A stretch of DNA of 64,000 nucleotides from Mycobacterium sp. (GTDB taxonomy: Bacteria > Actinomycetota > Actinomycetes > Mycobacteriales > Mycobacteriaceae): assembly GCF_019247635.1 (NCBI RefSeq), contig NZ_JAFBAR010000075.1, positions 1 to 64,000 on the forward strand, written 5' to 3'. The notes under the pieces are model-generated. The model was given only the letters and a program-made list of their open reading frames with translations, was not told the DNA's origin and ran no database searches. Positions 9,064 through 17,534 of this stretch are shown here, one piece after another (the stretch's first letter is position 1; every line of letters begins with the position of its first letter). Made by a program: the position numbers and the translations under genes.

Positions 9064-10715
9064 CCGGCGCGGCAAATCAGCGCGCCACGATCTCACCTCG
9101 GCCGCTGGCCGTGGACCTGCGTAGCGCCGACAACCGCGATTGCCCCAGTCGCACAGACACATTGGGTGCCGCCTTAGCTGATGTCATCGGGGGGCCGGTG
9201 GGCCGGCACGCGTTGATCGGCCGCACCCGACTCATGTCGCCGCTGCGGGTGATGTTCCTGATTGCGCTAGTGTTGCTGGCGCTGGGTTACTCGACCAAGG
9301 CGGCATGCCTGCAGAGCACCGGCACCGGCCCGGGTGATCAGCGGGTCGCGAACTGGGACAACCAGCGTGCGTACTACGAGTTGTGTTATTCCGACACCGT
9401 GCCGCTCTACGGCGCGGAGCTGTTGAGCCAGGGCAAGTTTCCGTACAAGTCCAGTTGGATCGAACGCGATTCCAGCGGCACACCCCAGGTCCGCTACGAC
9501 GGCCAGCCCGCCGTTCGCTACATGGAGTATCCGGTGCTGACCGGCGTATATCAGTACATGTCGATGGCGCTGGCCAAGACCTACACCGCGCTGAGCAAGG
9601 TCGCACCGCTGCCGGTGGTGGCCGAGGTGATCATGTTCTTCAATATCGCGGCGTTCGGGTTGGCGTTGGCCTGGCTCGCGACCGTCTGGGCGACAACGGG
9701 TCTGGCCGGGCGGCGGATTTGGGACGCGGCCCTGGTGGCCGCCTCTCCCGTGCTGATCTTTCAGATATTCACCAACTTCGATACCTTGGCGACGGCGTTG
9801 GCAACGAGTGGCCTGATGGCGTGGGCACGGCGTAAACCGGTGCTGGCCGGCGTGCTTATCGGGCTGGGAGCCGCGGCCAAGCTGTATCCGTTGCTTTTCC
9901 TGGGCCCGTTGCTGATGCTGGGAATCCGGACCGGCCGCCTGTCTGCGGTTGCCCGGACCGCCGTTGCGACGGGCGCGACGTGGTTGTTGGTCAATCTGCC
10001 GGTGCTGCTGCTGTTTCCGCGGGGATGGTCGGAGTTCTTCCGCCTCAACGCCCGGCGCGGTGATGACATGGACTCCCTGTACAACGTCGTCAAGTCGTTG
10101 ACTGGCTGGCGCGGCTTCGATCCGACACTCGGCTTCTGGGAGCCGCCCACCACGCTGAACACCGTGGTGACGGTGCTGTTTGTATTGTGTTGTGCGGCAA
10201 TCGGTTACATTGCGCTGACCGCCCCGCAGCGGCCGCGGGTAGCGCAGCTGGCCTTCTTGGTGGTGGCGGCGTTCTTGTTGACCAATAAGGTGTGGAGCCC
10301 GCAGTTTTCGCTGTGGCTGGTGCCGTTGGCCGTGCTGGCGCTGCCGCACCGCCGGATACTTTTGGCGTGGATGACGATCGACGCGGTTGTCTGGGTGCCC
10401 AGGATGTATTACCTGTACGGCAACCCGAACCGGTCGCTGCCCGAGCAATGGTTCACCTCGACGGTGCTGCTGCGTGACGTCGCGGTGGTGGCGTTGTGTG
10501 CCCTCGTTGCGCGCCAGATCTACCGGCCCAACGAGGATCTGGTGCGTTGGAATGGTCGTGTCGACGATCCGGCGGGCGGTCCGTTCGACCGTGCCCCCGA
10601 TGCTCCGCCCGACTGGCTTCCGCGCCGGCTACGGCCTAACGCGCTGCGCCAGCCCGTGGCGTCACCGTCCGAAGATGCCGCGCCGGAACGAGAGACCGTC
10701 ACGACGGAGGCATGA
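9060..10715 (+). CDS. GT87-type polytopic membrane glycosyltransferase (Rv0051-like)
   Basis: A 551-residue integral membrane protein, starting GTG in a 4-bp overlap with the ponA1 stop. Hydrophobic segments begin near residue 63 (RVMFLIALVLLALGY) and recur about ten times. The AAKLYPLLFLGPLLMLG block and the earlier WIERD acidic loop fit GT-C/GT87 mannosyltransferases, which use polyprenyl-phosphate sugars on the outer face of the membrane. The C-terminal ~70 residues are charged and Pro-rich. Its acceptor is unknown. Coupling to ponA1 suggests a cell-envelope role (inference). Confidence 0.85.
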   Translation: MTGAANQRATISPRPLAVDLRSADNRDCPSRTDTLGAALADVIGGPVGRHALIGRTRLMSPLRVMFLIALVLLALGYSTKAACLQSTGTGPGDQRVANWDNQRAYYELCYSDTVPLYGAELLSQGKFPYKSSWIERDSSGTPQVRYDGQPAVRYMEYPVLTGVYQYMSMALAKTYTALSKVAPLPVVAEVIMFFNIAAFGLALAWLATVWATTGLAGRRIWDAALVAASPVLIFQIFTNFDTLATALATSGLMAWARRKPVLAGVLIGLGAAAKLYPLLFLGPLLMLGIRTGRLSAVARTAVATGATWLLVNLPVLLLFPRGWSEFFRLNARRGDDMDSLYNVVKSLTGWRGFDPTLGFWEPPTTLNTVVTVLFVLCCAAIGYIALTAPQRPRVAQLAFLVVAAFLLTNKVWSPQFSLWLVPLAVLALPHRRILLAWMTIDAVVWVPRMYYLYGNPNRSLPEQWFTSTVLLRDVAVVALCALVARQIYRPNEDLVRWNGRVDDPAGGPFDRAPDAPPDWLPRRLRPNALRQPVASPSEDAAPERETVTTEA

Positions 10716-11353
10716 TGCTGCTCGCTATCCCGCTGTTCGATCGGTTCACGGCACTCGATGCGATCGGGCCTTACGAAGTGCTGCAACGCATTCCGTCGAT
10801 TGACGTGATATTCGTCGGGCACCGCCGCGGTGAAGTGCGCACGGAGAACGGGATGTTGGGCGTCACCTGTGACTCCACGTTCGACGAAGTCGATGCGCCC
10901 GACGTCGTGGTGGTTCCCGGCGGGGTGGGGACCCGGCAGCTGATCCACGACGACATTGTCCGTGGCTGGCTGCAAGCGGTGCATCCGCGCACGACGTTCA
11001 CGACGTCGGTGTGCACGGGCGCCCTACTGCTGGCCGCGGCCGGCCTGCTCGACGGTCTTACCGCGGCGACGCATTGGAGTGCGGCCGCGCTGCTCGAGGA
11101 GTTGGGAGCGCACTACGTGCCCGAGCGCGTCGTCGAGCACCTGCCGCAACGACTCATCACCGCAGCGGGTGTATCGAGCGGCATCGACATGGCTTTGCGA
11201 CTGGTCGAGTTGCTGGTCGATCGGCAGGCCGCCCAGGCTGCCCAGCTGCTGATCGAATACGACCCGCAGCCCCCGTTCGACTCGGGCTCGCTGGCAAAGG
11301 CCGACGCGGCGACGAAGGCCAGGGCCGGCGAATACGCGCGAGCTCGGAAGTGA
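10712..11353 (+). CDS. DJ-1/PfpI-family protein (Rv0052-like)
   Basis: A 213-residue class I glutamine-amidotransferase-like protein. It has the nucleophile-elbow cysteine in TSVCTGALLLAAAGLLDG and the following ATHW, a pattern shared with isonitrile hydratase and AraC-associated DJ-1 domains. No DNA-binding domain is attached. The ATG overlaps the stop of the preceding GT87 gene by 4 bp, so it is the last gene of the ponA1 operon. An enzymatic role (hydratase, deglycase or protease) cannot be chosen from sequence. Confidence 0.85.
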   Translation: MMLLAIPLFDRFTALDAIGPYEVLQRIPSIDVIFVGHRRGEVRTENGMLGVTCDSTFDEVDAPDVVVVPGGVGTRQLIHDDIVRGWLQAVHPRTTFTTSVCTGALLLAAAGLLDGLTAATHWSAAALLEELGAHYVPERVVEHLPQRLITAAGVSSGIDMALRLVELLVDRQAAQAAQLLIEYDPQPPFDSGSLAKADAATKARAGEYARARK

Positions 11354-11414
11354 TTTTTCAGCTCGGCCTTACGTCCGGTACCCTGGGGCGGTTGCCGACG
11401 CAGGCGACCCTCCT

Positions 11415-11433
11415 GCCACGGAACGACCGTGGC
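11415..11433 (+). promoter_or_regulatory. Stem-loop in the rpsF leader
   Basis: A perfect 7-bp stem GCCACGG-AACGA-CCGTGGC lies about 30 bp before the rpsF ATG and just before AGAGGAGGTGG. In several phyla an S6:S18-binding leader RNA with a CCG element controls rpsF-rpsR operons. The position fits, but the covariation that would prove the motif cannot be judged from one sequence. Confidence 0.4.
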
Positions 11434-11464
11434 CGCTCAGACCAGAGGAGGTGGTGAGGTTTCC

Positions 11465-11755
11465 ATGCGTCCATACGAAATCATGGTCATTCTTGACCCC
11501 ACGCTCGACGAACGTACCGTAGCCCCGTCGTTGGAGACGTTCCTCAATGTTGTCCGCAAGGATGGCGGGTCCGTCGACAAAATCGACATCTGGGGTAAGC
11601 GTCGGCTGGCTTACGAGATCGCGAAGCACGCCGAAGGCATCTATGTCGTCGTCGACCTGAAGGCCGAACCGGCGACGGTGTCCGAACTCGACCGCCAGTT
11701 GAGCCTGAACGAGTCGGTTTTGCGCACGAAGGTGATGCGCACCGACAAGCACTGA
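11465..11755 (+). CDS. rpsF: 30S ribosomal protein S6
   Basis: A 96-residue protein from the ATG at 11465 ([16 protein letters not shown]) to [10 protein letters not shown], full length for mycobacterial S6. It binds S18 in the 30S platform. The strong AGGAGG upstream and the family N-terminus decide this start over a GTG-type start at 11429. It is the first gene of rpsF-ssb-rpsR-rplI, a classic bacterial operon order. Confidence 0.98.
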   Translation: MRPYEIMVILDPTLDERTVAPSLETFLNVVRKDGGSVDKIDIWGKRRLAYEIAKHAEGIYVVVDLKAEPATVSELDRQLSLNESVLRTKVMRTDKH

Positions 11756-11844
11756 CTGTCCGCTGTCGGTGCCGGCGCTTAGTCTCTTAGCAGTCTCTTT
11801 GCAGGCACAGCGATCCCACGCTCCAACGCTCCAGGAGGAAAATT

Positions 11845-12384
11845 GTGGCTGGTGACACCACCATCACCGTTGTCGGAAACCTGACCGCTGACCCCGAGCT
11901 GCGGTTCACGCCGTCCGGTGCGGCGGTCGCCAACTTCACCGTGGCATCCACGCCCCGGATCTACGACCGTCAGAGCGGGGAGTGGAAAGACGGCGAGGCG
12001 CTGTTCCTGCGCTGCAACATCTGGCGGGAGGCGGCGGAGAATGTGGCCGAAAGCCTCACGCGGGGCGCCCGCGTGATCGTCACCGGCAGGCTCAAGCAAC
12101 GTTCCTTCGAGACCCGCGAGGGCGAGAAGCGCACCGTTGTCGAAGTCGAGGTCGACGAGATCGGCCCCTCGCTGCGGTACGCCACTGCCAAGGTCAACAA
12201 GGCCAGCCGCAGCGGCGGCGGGGGCGGCGGCTTCGGCAGTGGCAGTGGCAGTGGCAGTGGCGGGGGCGGCGGCGGATCTCGTCCGGCGCCTGCACCAACA
12301 GGCGGCGGCTCGGGTGACGACCCTTGGGGCAGCGCCCCGGCGTCGGGCTCGTTCGGCGGCGGTGACGACGAACCGCCCTTTTAA
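11845..12384 (+). CDS. ssb: Single-stranded DNA-binding protein
   Basis: A 179-residue SSB starting GTG after CCAGGAGGAAAA. Residues 1-~115 form the OB fold ([39 protein letters not shown]). It continues into a Gly/Ser-rich disordered linker that includes GSGSGSG, and ends in the acidic tip DDEPPF that recruits replication and repair proteins. It acts as a tetramer on ssDNA during replication and recombination. Placement between rpsF and rpsR is the normal one. Confidence 0.98.
   Translation: MAGDTTITVVGNLTADPELRFTPSGAAVANFTVASTPRIYDRQSGEWKDGEALFLRCNIWREAAENVAESLTRGARVIVTGRLKQRSFETREGEKRTVVEVEVDEIGPSLRYATAKVNKASRSGGGGGGFGSGSGSGSGGGGGGSRPAPAPTGGGSGDDPWGSAPASGSFGGGDDEPPF
12235..12258 (+). repeat. 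Four tandem GGCAGT units in the ssb linker
   Basis: The hexamer GGCAGT repeats four times without mismatch inside ssb, encoding a Gly-Ser run. Slippage here would add or remove two residues without a frameshift. Confidence 0.85.
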
Positions 12385-12419
12385 CTCACAACACTTCAGA
12401 TACGGAAGAAAGACACATC

Positions 12420-12674
12420 ATGCCCAAGTCCACCAAGCGGCGCCCGGCTCCGGAAAAGCCCGTCAAGGCGCGCAAATGCGTCTTCTGCGCCAAAAAGGAC
12501 CAATCGATCGACTACAAGGACACCGCCCTGCTGCGCACCTACATCAGCGAGCGCGGCAAGATCCGAGCCCGCCGCGTCACCGGCAATTGCGTTCAGCACC
12601 AACGGGATATCGCGATAGCGGTCAAGAATGCCCGTGAGGTGGCGCTGTTGCCCTTCACCTCCTCGGCGCGCTAA
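12420..12674 (+). CDS. rpsR1: 30S ribosomal protein S18, zinc-binding (C+) form
   Basis: An 84-residue S18. It has [10 protein letters not shown] near residue 19 and a third cysteine in VTGNCVQHQ, the zinc-ligand set of the C+ paralogue. Mycobacteria also have a C- S18 elsewhere that replaces it under zinc starvation, so this one should be the zinc-replete version. It follows ssb by 35 bp, with GGAAGAAAG upstream as a possible ribosome binding site. Confidence 0.95.
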   Translation: MPKSTKRRPAPEKPVKARKCVFCAKKDQSIDYKDTALLRTYISERGKIRARRVTGNCVQHQRDIAIAVKNAREVALLPFTSSAR

Positions 12675-12706
12675 TCGCCCACACCCCAACGGAAAGTACG
12701 AAAACG

Positions 12707-13165
12707 ATGAAGCTGATTCTGACGGCTGACGTCGACCACCTCGGGTCCGTCGGCGACACTGTGGAGGTCAAAGACGGCTACGGTCGCAACTTCCTGCTGC
12801 CGCGCGGCCTGGCGATCGTGGCCTCGCGTGGCGCCGCGAAGCAGGTCGAGGAGATCCGCCGGGCTCGCGAAACCAAGACGGTGCGTGACCTCGAACACGC
12901 CAACGAAATCAAGACCGCGATTCAGGCGCTCGGGCCGGTCTCGCTTCCGGTGAAGACCGCCGCCGATTCCGGCAAGTTGTTCGGTTCGGTGACTGCCGGT
13001 GACATCGTCGCCGCCATCAAGAAAGCGGGCGGGCCAAACCTCGACAAGCGAATCCTTCGGTTGCCCAAGACGCACATCAAGGCCGTCGGCACCCACCCCG
13101 TATCGGTGCACCTGCACCCCGAGATCGACGTCGAGGTTGCGCTCGAGGTCGTCGCGGAGAGCTGA
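12707..13165 (+). CDS. rplI: 50S ribosomal protein L9
   Basis: A 152-residue protein with the L9 N-terminal signature around [20 protein letters not shown], a central helix and a C-terminal domain ([18 protein letters not shown]). Full length for the family. Last gene of the rpsF-ssb-rpsR-rplI operon. Confidence 0.97.
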   Translation: MKLILTADVDHLGSVGDTVEVKDGYGRNFLLPRGLAIVASRGAAKQVEEIRRARETKTVRDLEHANEIKTAIQALGPVSLPVKTAADSGKLFGSVTAGDIVAAIKKAGGPNLDKRILRLPKTHIKAVGTHPVSVHLHPEIDVEVALEVVAES

Positions 13166-13680
13166 CTCGAAGCTCCGCACCACCCCGGCGTCGCCGGTCT
13201 CGTTCGGCCGCCACTCGGGGCGATGTTTACTTTGACGCCGCCACAGGTACAGGCGCGCTGGCGAACTATTTCTAGCGCCCCTCCGGACACACCGCGTTAC
13301 CGCCCCTTAACGCAGCGAAAATGTGGCCGAAAGCCAACACGCCCGGGACAGTAACCTCACGCGACACGCCGAAGAGATTCTTTTCCACACCGAAAATGCC
13401 GCTGTGAACGGCGTTAATCTGCAGGGATGGCGGCACGCCGGGGACTAATCCACAGGTTTTCCACAACCCGCTCAACACAGGTGTCGTCGCGTATGCACAC
13501 GCGCTCCACAGCTTCATGAACAGCACCCCCTTGGAGGACTCGCCAGCAACGTTTAGCGTCCCGGCAGGAGAGGAAACGGGGTGCGACGGGTGGGAGCCAC
13601 AGTGAGTGCCTTGGCCGACGCTCTGGATGTCGGTCGTCGAATGTATGTTCGGGTCGTGGTGTCGGAGGAGGTGATAGCCC
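13166..13680. other. 515-bp region before dnaB with DnaA-box-like sequences
   Basis: I find no convincing gene here, where M. tuberculosis has the small gene Rv0057. Three near matches to mycobacterial DnaA boxes lie within 85 bp on the + strand: TTTTCCACA at 13381-13389, TAATCCACA at 13446-13454 and TTTTCCACA at 13457-13465. GGAGGAGGTG just before 13681 is the dnaB ribosome binding site. The dnaB promoter must also lie here, but I cannot place it. Confidence 0.5.
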
Positions 13681-16623
13681 GTGGCGGTCGTTGACGACCT
13701 GTCGCATTCCGGAATGGACGCCCCGCCGCCCAGTGAAGACTTCGGCCGTCAGCCGCCTCAGGATCTCGCCGCCGAGCAATCGGTTCTTGGCGGCATGCTG
13801 CTGAGCAAGGACGCCATCGCCGACGTGCTGGAACGCCTGCGGCCCGGGGACTTCTATCGCCCGGCCCACCAAAACGTCTACGACGCCATCCTCGATCTGT
13901 ACGGGCGGGGGGAGCCGGCGGATGCGGTCACGGTGGCCGCAGAACTGGACCGCCGCGGACTGCTGCGCCGGATCGGCGGCGCGCCCTACCTGCACACCCT
14001 GATCTCGACGGTGCCAACGGCAGCCAACGCCGGCTACTACGCGGGCATCGTCGCCGAGAAAGCGCTCCTGCGCCGGCTGGTGGAGGCTGGAACGCGGGTC
14101 GTGCAGTACGGCTATGCGGGCGCCGAGGGTGCCGACGTGGCCGAGGTGGTGGACCGCGCGCAGGCCGAAATTTACGATGTCGCCGACCGCCGGCTCTCCG
14201 AGGATTTCGTCGCGCTGGAGGATCTGCTGCAGCCGACGATGGACGAGATCGACGCCATCGCCTCTAACGGCGGCCTGGCTCGCGGTGTGCCCACCGGGTT
14301 CACCGAACTCGACGAGGTGACCAACGGGCTGCACCCGGGCCAAATGATCATCGTCGCCGCCCGCCCGGGGGTGGGCAAGGCGCTGGCGTTGGACACCCCG
14401 CTTCCGACGCCGACCGGTTGGACGACCATGGGTGACGTTGCGGTCGGCGATCAGTTGCTTGGCGCCGATGGGCTGCCGACACGGGTCGTGGCGGCCACGG
14501 ACGTGATGCTGGGGCGGCCGTGCTATGCGGTGGAGTTCTCTGACGGGACAGTTGTTGTCGCCGACGCCGCGCACCAGTGGCCGACGACCCGAGGCGTCCG
14601 GACCTCGGCTCAGCTGCGGTGTGGTTGGGACACTATTGCCGGCGCTGGGTCGACGCGCTGTGCCGAGCACGGTACCAGGACGGCCCTGTTGACGCCGGTG
14701 CTGCAGATCGACGCGGTGCGCCGGGTAGACAGTGTTCCGGTGCGCTGCGTGCAGGTGGACAATTCCGCGCATCTCTACCTGGCTGGCCGCGGGATGGTGC
14801 CGACGCACAACTCCACCTTGGGGCTGGACTTCATGCGCTCATGCTCGATCAAGCACCGCTTAGCCAGCGTCATCTTCTCGCTGGAAATGAGCAAGTCCGA
14901 GATCGTGATGCGGCTGCTGTCGGCGGAGGCGAAAATCAAGCTCTCCGATATGCGTTCGGGCCGCATGAGCGACGATGACTGGACGCGGTTGGCGCGGCGG
15001 ATGAGCGAAATCAGCGAAGCCCCGCTGTTTATCGACGACTCGCCCAACCTGACCATGATGGAGATTCGCGCCAAGGCGCGGCGGCTGCGGCAGAAGGCCA
15101 ACCTGCGGCTGGTCGTGATCGACTACATGCAGCTGATGACGTCGGGCAAAAAGCACGAGTCACGCCAGGTGGAGGTATCCGAATTCTCGCGTCACCTCAA
15201 GCTTTTGGCCAAAGAACTTGAGGTTCCGGTCGTCGCGATCAGCCAGTTGAACCGCGGTCCTGAGCAGCGCACCGACAAGAAGCCGATGTTGGCCGACCTT
15301 CGCGAATCGGGATGTTTGACCGCCGCTACGCGAATCCTGCGCGCCGACACCGGTGCCGAGGTCACGTTCGGTGAGCTCATGCGAACCGGCGAGCGACCGC
15401 TGGTGTGGTCGCTGGACGACAGGCTGCGCATGGTCGCCCGGCCGATGACCAATGTCTTCCCGAGCGGTCGCAAGGAGGTGTTCAGACTGCGGCTGTCCTC
15501 AGGCCGCGAGGTTGAGGCCACCGGAAACCATCCCTTCATGAAGCTCGAAGGCTGGACTGCCTTGGAGGAGTTGAAGATTGGCGATCGGATCGCATCACCG
15601 AGGCGGGTTCCAGAGCCTGTTGACACGGAGCGGATGGACGATTCTGAGGTTATTCTGCTCGCCCACACGGTCGGCGACGGTTCGTGTGTCAAAAGGCAAC
15701 CTGTCCCGTCTGCCTCCGTCGACGAGGCGAACCAGGTTGCAGCGACCTCGGCAGCGCATTTCGGTGTGACGGCGATTCGAGACGAGCAGTCTGCAGCACG
15801 AGTGACGACACTGCGGTTGCCGACACCAGCGTGGCTCGACGGCCTGGGCCTGTTCGGGAAGCAGAGTTACGAAAAGTTTGTGCCGGAAGCCATTTTCCGT
15901 GCGCCCAACGACCAGGTGGCATTATTACTCCGCCACCTTTGGGCGACCGGTGGTTCTGTCTGCTGGGATGCCGAGTTCGGACGAGGGCGTATCTACTACG
16001 CGTCGACCAGTCGACATCTCATCGACGACGTTGCCCAATTGCTGCTGCGAGTTGGCGTCTTTGCGCAGATCAAGCGCGCACCGAAGTTTGGTTATCGTGA
16101 CTCGTGGCACTTAGTCATCTACGGTGCGGAGAATCAGGCCAGGTTCCTTAGGCATGTCGGAGTCTACGGCGTGAAATCGGCAGCGGCACAAGAAGTGCTG
16201 TCTCATCTCGAAAGCGTGGTGCGCAAGCAGTTTGCTTCAGCCATGGACACCCACTCGCCGAATCGGTCGAGGCTACATCGCGCCGCGGCGCCACTCCACG
16301 ATCGTGAGGTTCATGCGTTGGCAACCAGCGATGTGTACTGGGACACGGTGGTCGAGATTACGAGCCTTGGAGAGCAGGACGTCTATGACGGGACCGTAAG
16401 CGGCACACACAATTTCGTCGCCAACGGCGTCGCGGCGCATAATTCTTTGGAACAAGATGCCGACGTCGTCATCCTGCTGCACCGGCCGGATGCGTTCGAG
16501 CGCGACGATCCGCGTGGGGGAGAGGCGGATTTCATTCTCGCCAAACATCGTAACGGCCCGACTAAGACCGTCACCGTCGCGCATCAATTGCACCTGTCGC
16601 GCTTCGCCAACATGGCGCGGTGA
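13681..16623 (+). CDS. dnaB: Replicative DNA helicase DnaB precursor with two inteins
   Basis: A 980-residue continuous frame from GTG 13681. Removing inteins at residues 234-377 and 545-921 leaves a 459-residue helicase, the normal DnaB size. The extein has the N-terminal primase-interaction domain (AAEQSVLGGMLLSKDAIADV) and the RecA-like ATPase. The Walker A is ARPGVGK|STLG, split exactly by intein 1. The Walker B region is RLVVIDYMQLM, and the end (FILAKHRNGPTKTVTVAH) carries the arginine-finger region. Intein 2 interrupts ADLRESG|SLEQDADVV, another nucleotide-site loop. The helicase cannot work until both splice. Intein-free DnaB is common in other bacteria; two inteins are known in some mycobacteria such as M. 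smegmatis. Confidence 0.96.
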   Translation: MAVVDDLSHSGMDAPPPSEDFGRQPPQDLAAEQSVLGGMLLSKDAIADVLERLRPGDFYRPAHQNVYDAILDLYGRGEPADAVTVAAELDRRGLLRRIGGAPYLHTLISTVPTAANAGYYAGIVAEKALLRRLVEAGTRVVQYGYAGAEGADVAEVVDRAQAEIYDVADRRLSEDFVALEDLLQPTMDEIDAIASNGGLARGVPTGFTELDEVTNGLHPGQMIIVAARPGVGKALALDTPLPTPTGWTTMGDVAVGDQLLGADGLPTRVVAATDVMLGRPCYAVEFSDGTVVVADAAHQWPTTRGVRTSAQLRCGWDTIAGAGSTRCAEHGTRTALLTPVLQIDAVRRVDSVPVRCVQVDNSAHLYLAGRGMVPTHNSTLGLDFMRSCSIKHRLASVIFSLEMSKSEIVMRLLSAEAKIKLSDMRSGRMSDDDWTRLARRMSEISEAPLFIDDSPNLTMMEIRAKARRLRQKANLRLVVIDYMQLMTSGKKHESRQVEVSEFSRHLKLLAKELEVPVVAISQLNRGPEQRTDKKPMLADLRESGCLTAATRILRADTGAEVTFGELMRTGERPLVWSLDDRLRMVARPMTNVFPSGRKEVFRLRLSSGREVEATGNHPFMKLEGWTALEELKIGDRIASPRRVPEPVDTERMDDSEVILLAHTVGDGSCVKRQPVPSASVDEANQVAATSAAHFGVTAIRDEQSAARVTTLRLPTPAWLDGLGLFGKQSYEKFVPEAIFRAPNDQVALLLRHLWATGGSVCWDAEFGRGRIYYASTSRHLIDDVAQLLLRVGVFAQIKRAPKFGYRDSWHLVIYGAENQARFLRHVGVYGVKSAAAQEVLSHLESVVRKQFASAMDTHSPNRSRLHRAAAPLHDREVHALATSDVYWDTVVEITSLGEQDVYDGTVSGTHNFVANGVAAHNSLEQDADVVILLHRPDAFERDDPRGGEADFILAKHRNGPTKTVTVAHQLHLSRFANMAR
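14380..14811 (+). other. DnaB intein 1 (144-residue class 3-type mini-intein in the P-loop)
   Basis: It starts at Ala (ALALDTPLPTPTGWTTMGD), not Cys or Ser, and ends VPTHN before extein Ser. There is no endonuclease domain. Class 3 inteins lack the +1 nucleophile and instead use a block F Cys, with Trp in block B and Thr in block G. All three are visible: HQW (block B), VRCVQVD (block F) and PTHN (block G). The M. leprae and M. smegmatis DnaB P-loop inteins are of this type, and the latter has been reported as redox-responsive through the block F Cys. Length and termini follow from the conserved host P-loop sequence. Confidence 0.93.
15313..16443 (+). other. DnaB intein 2 (377 residues, with degenerate homing-endonuclease domain)
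   Basis: It begins with Cys (CLTAATRILRADTGAE) and ends GVAAHN before extein Ser, a standard class 1 layout. Block B is EATGNHPFMKLEGW. It closely resembles the M. tuberculosis DnaB intein as I remember it. The central part holds two LAGLIDADG-like motifs: LLAHTVGDGS keeps the acidic residue, but RHLWATGGS has Gly where catalytic Asp or Glu is expected. Cleavage activity is therefore doubtful, while splicing residues look intact. Confidence 0.92.
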
Positions 16624-16882
16624 CTGCGATGTCGAGATGCAACGAAGATTGACAAACAGGCACTGATTGTTTGACAACGTGGTTAGTCCCACTAATTTTC
16701 CGCACTGCGCATTGGCTGTTCTGATCGGACTCAACAGGCCATTTGAATAATTATTGAATCCGGCCGCCGATGTGAGTGCCTCCGTTACCCGCCGTCGATT
16801 CCCAGTCCGGGTGGATTACGCTTCCGGTGCAGTGACATCCATTCCACGCCGACGATCGATTCGACCGTTGTGCGCAGTCTCG

Positions 16883-17390
16883 CTAAGTCATCTGAAATTT
16901 GATGGGCACGTGCTTGAGACCACCGACAAACGTCGTGGCGATATCTGCGGCTCGGTGGCAAGCGATACCGACTCCGGGCGTGGGAGCGCAATGCGATAAA
17001 GGCTGGTTACTTCCGTGCGAGCCAACGTGGCGCCTAGGCAGAATTGGACGCCGTGCGCGAAGGCAATGTGCTTGGTCGGATTTTGCCAGACGCGAAACTG
17101 ATTGGGATTTGTCGAACACGTCCTCGTCCCGGTTGGCCGACGCGTACGACATCAAAGGACTCCCAGCGGCGATCGCGACGTCTCGAATCGTCGTCGTTGC
17201 CGCCACGATCCGCATGAATGCCTTGACGGGAGTGACCCAGCGAATCGTCTCTTCTGTCGCGAACGCCAACAGCGTCGGATCGGATTTGAGCCTAGCGAAC
17301 TGATCGGGATACCCGGCCAGTGCTCGCATCCCGGCTGCGATCGTGGCGCTCGAAGTGTCATGTCCGCGGTGGCGATGATACGTACTTAGG
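16883..17390 (-). pseudogene. Cytochrome P450 C-terminal relic with two frameshifts
   Basis: Read leftward, one frame gives the I-helix and ExxR half of a P450 (RGHDTSSATIAAGMRAL, then ATEETIRWVTPVKAFMR). Near 17100 the match jumps to another frame containing the heme loop FAHGVQFCLGATLAR. Near 16925 it jumps back and ends FVGGLKHVPIKFQMT, a typical P450 C-terminus. The N-terminal half is missing. The gene is dead. The 16624-16882 stretch between dnaB and this relic shows nothing I can identify. Confidence 0.82.
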
Positions 17391-17434
17391 ACCGATTTCC
17401 CGAACCGTAGACGGACCTGCGACACCAGAATGGA

Positions 17435-17525
17435 CTGTAAAGTATGACAGGCGGCGTCGACCCGTGTATTGACAAAGGCCCAGTAAACGCATATCAATGG
17501 ACCGATATACTGTAAAGACGCAGGG
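17435..17525. promoter_or_regulatory. Candidate TetR-type operators upstream of the thioesterase/P450/TetR operon
   Basis: CTGTAAAGTATGACAG at 17435-17450 is a 16-bp element with inverted ends CTGT/ACAG. A partial copy, CTGTAAAGACGCAGGG, lies at 17510-17525, just before the GTG at 17535. A related element, GTGTAAAGTAAAACAG, lies at 31839-31854 upstream of the CYP142-like operon. The TetR gene at 19580 is the nearest candidate regulator (inference). Confidence 0.45.
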
Positions 17526-17534
17526 ATTTTAGCG

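Noticed and set aside
9267..10448. 393-codon frame opposite the GT87 gene
   Set aside because: Arg/Gln/His-rich shadow of a clear polytopic membrane protein.
13414..14808. Long antisense frame over the start of dnaB (464 codons)
   Set aside because: Complement of dnaB exteins and the first intein; His/Arg/Gly-rich product without motifs.
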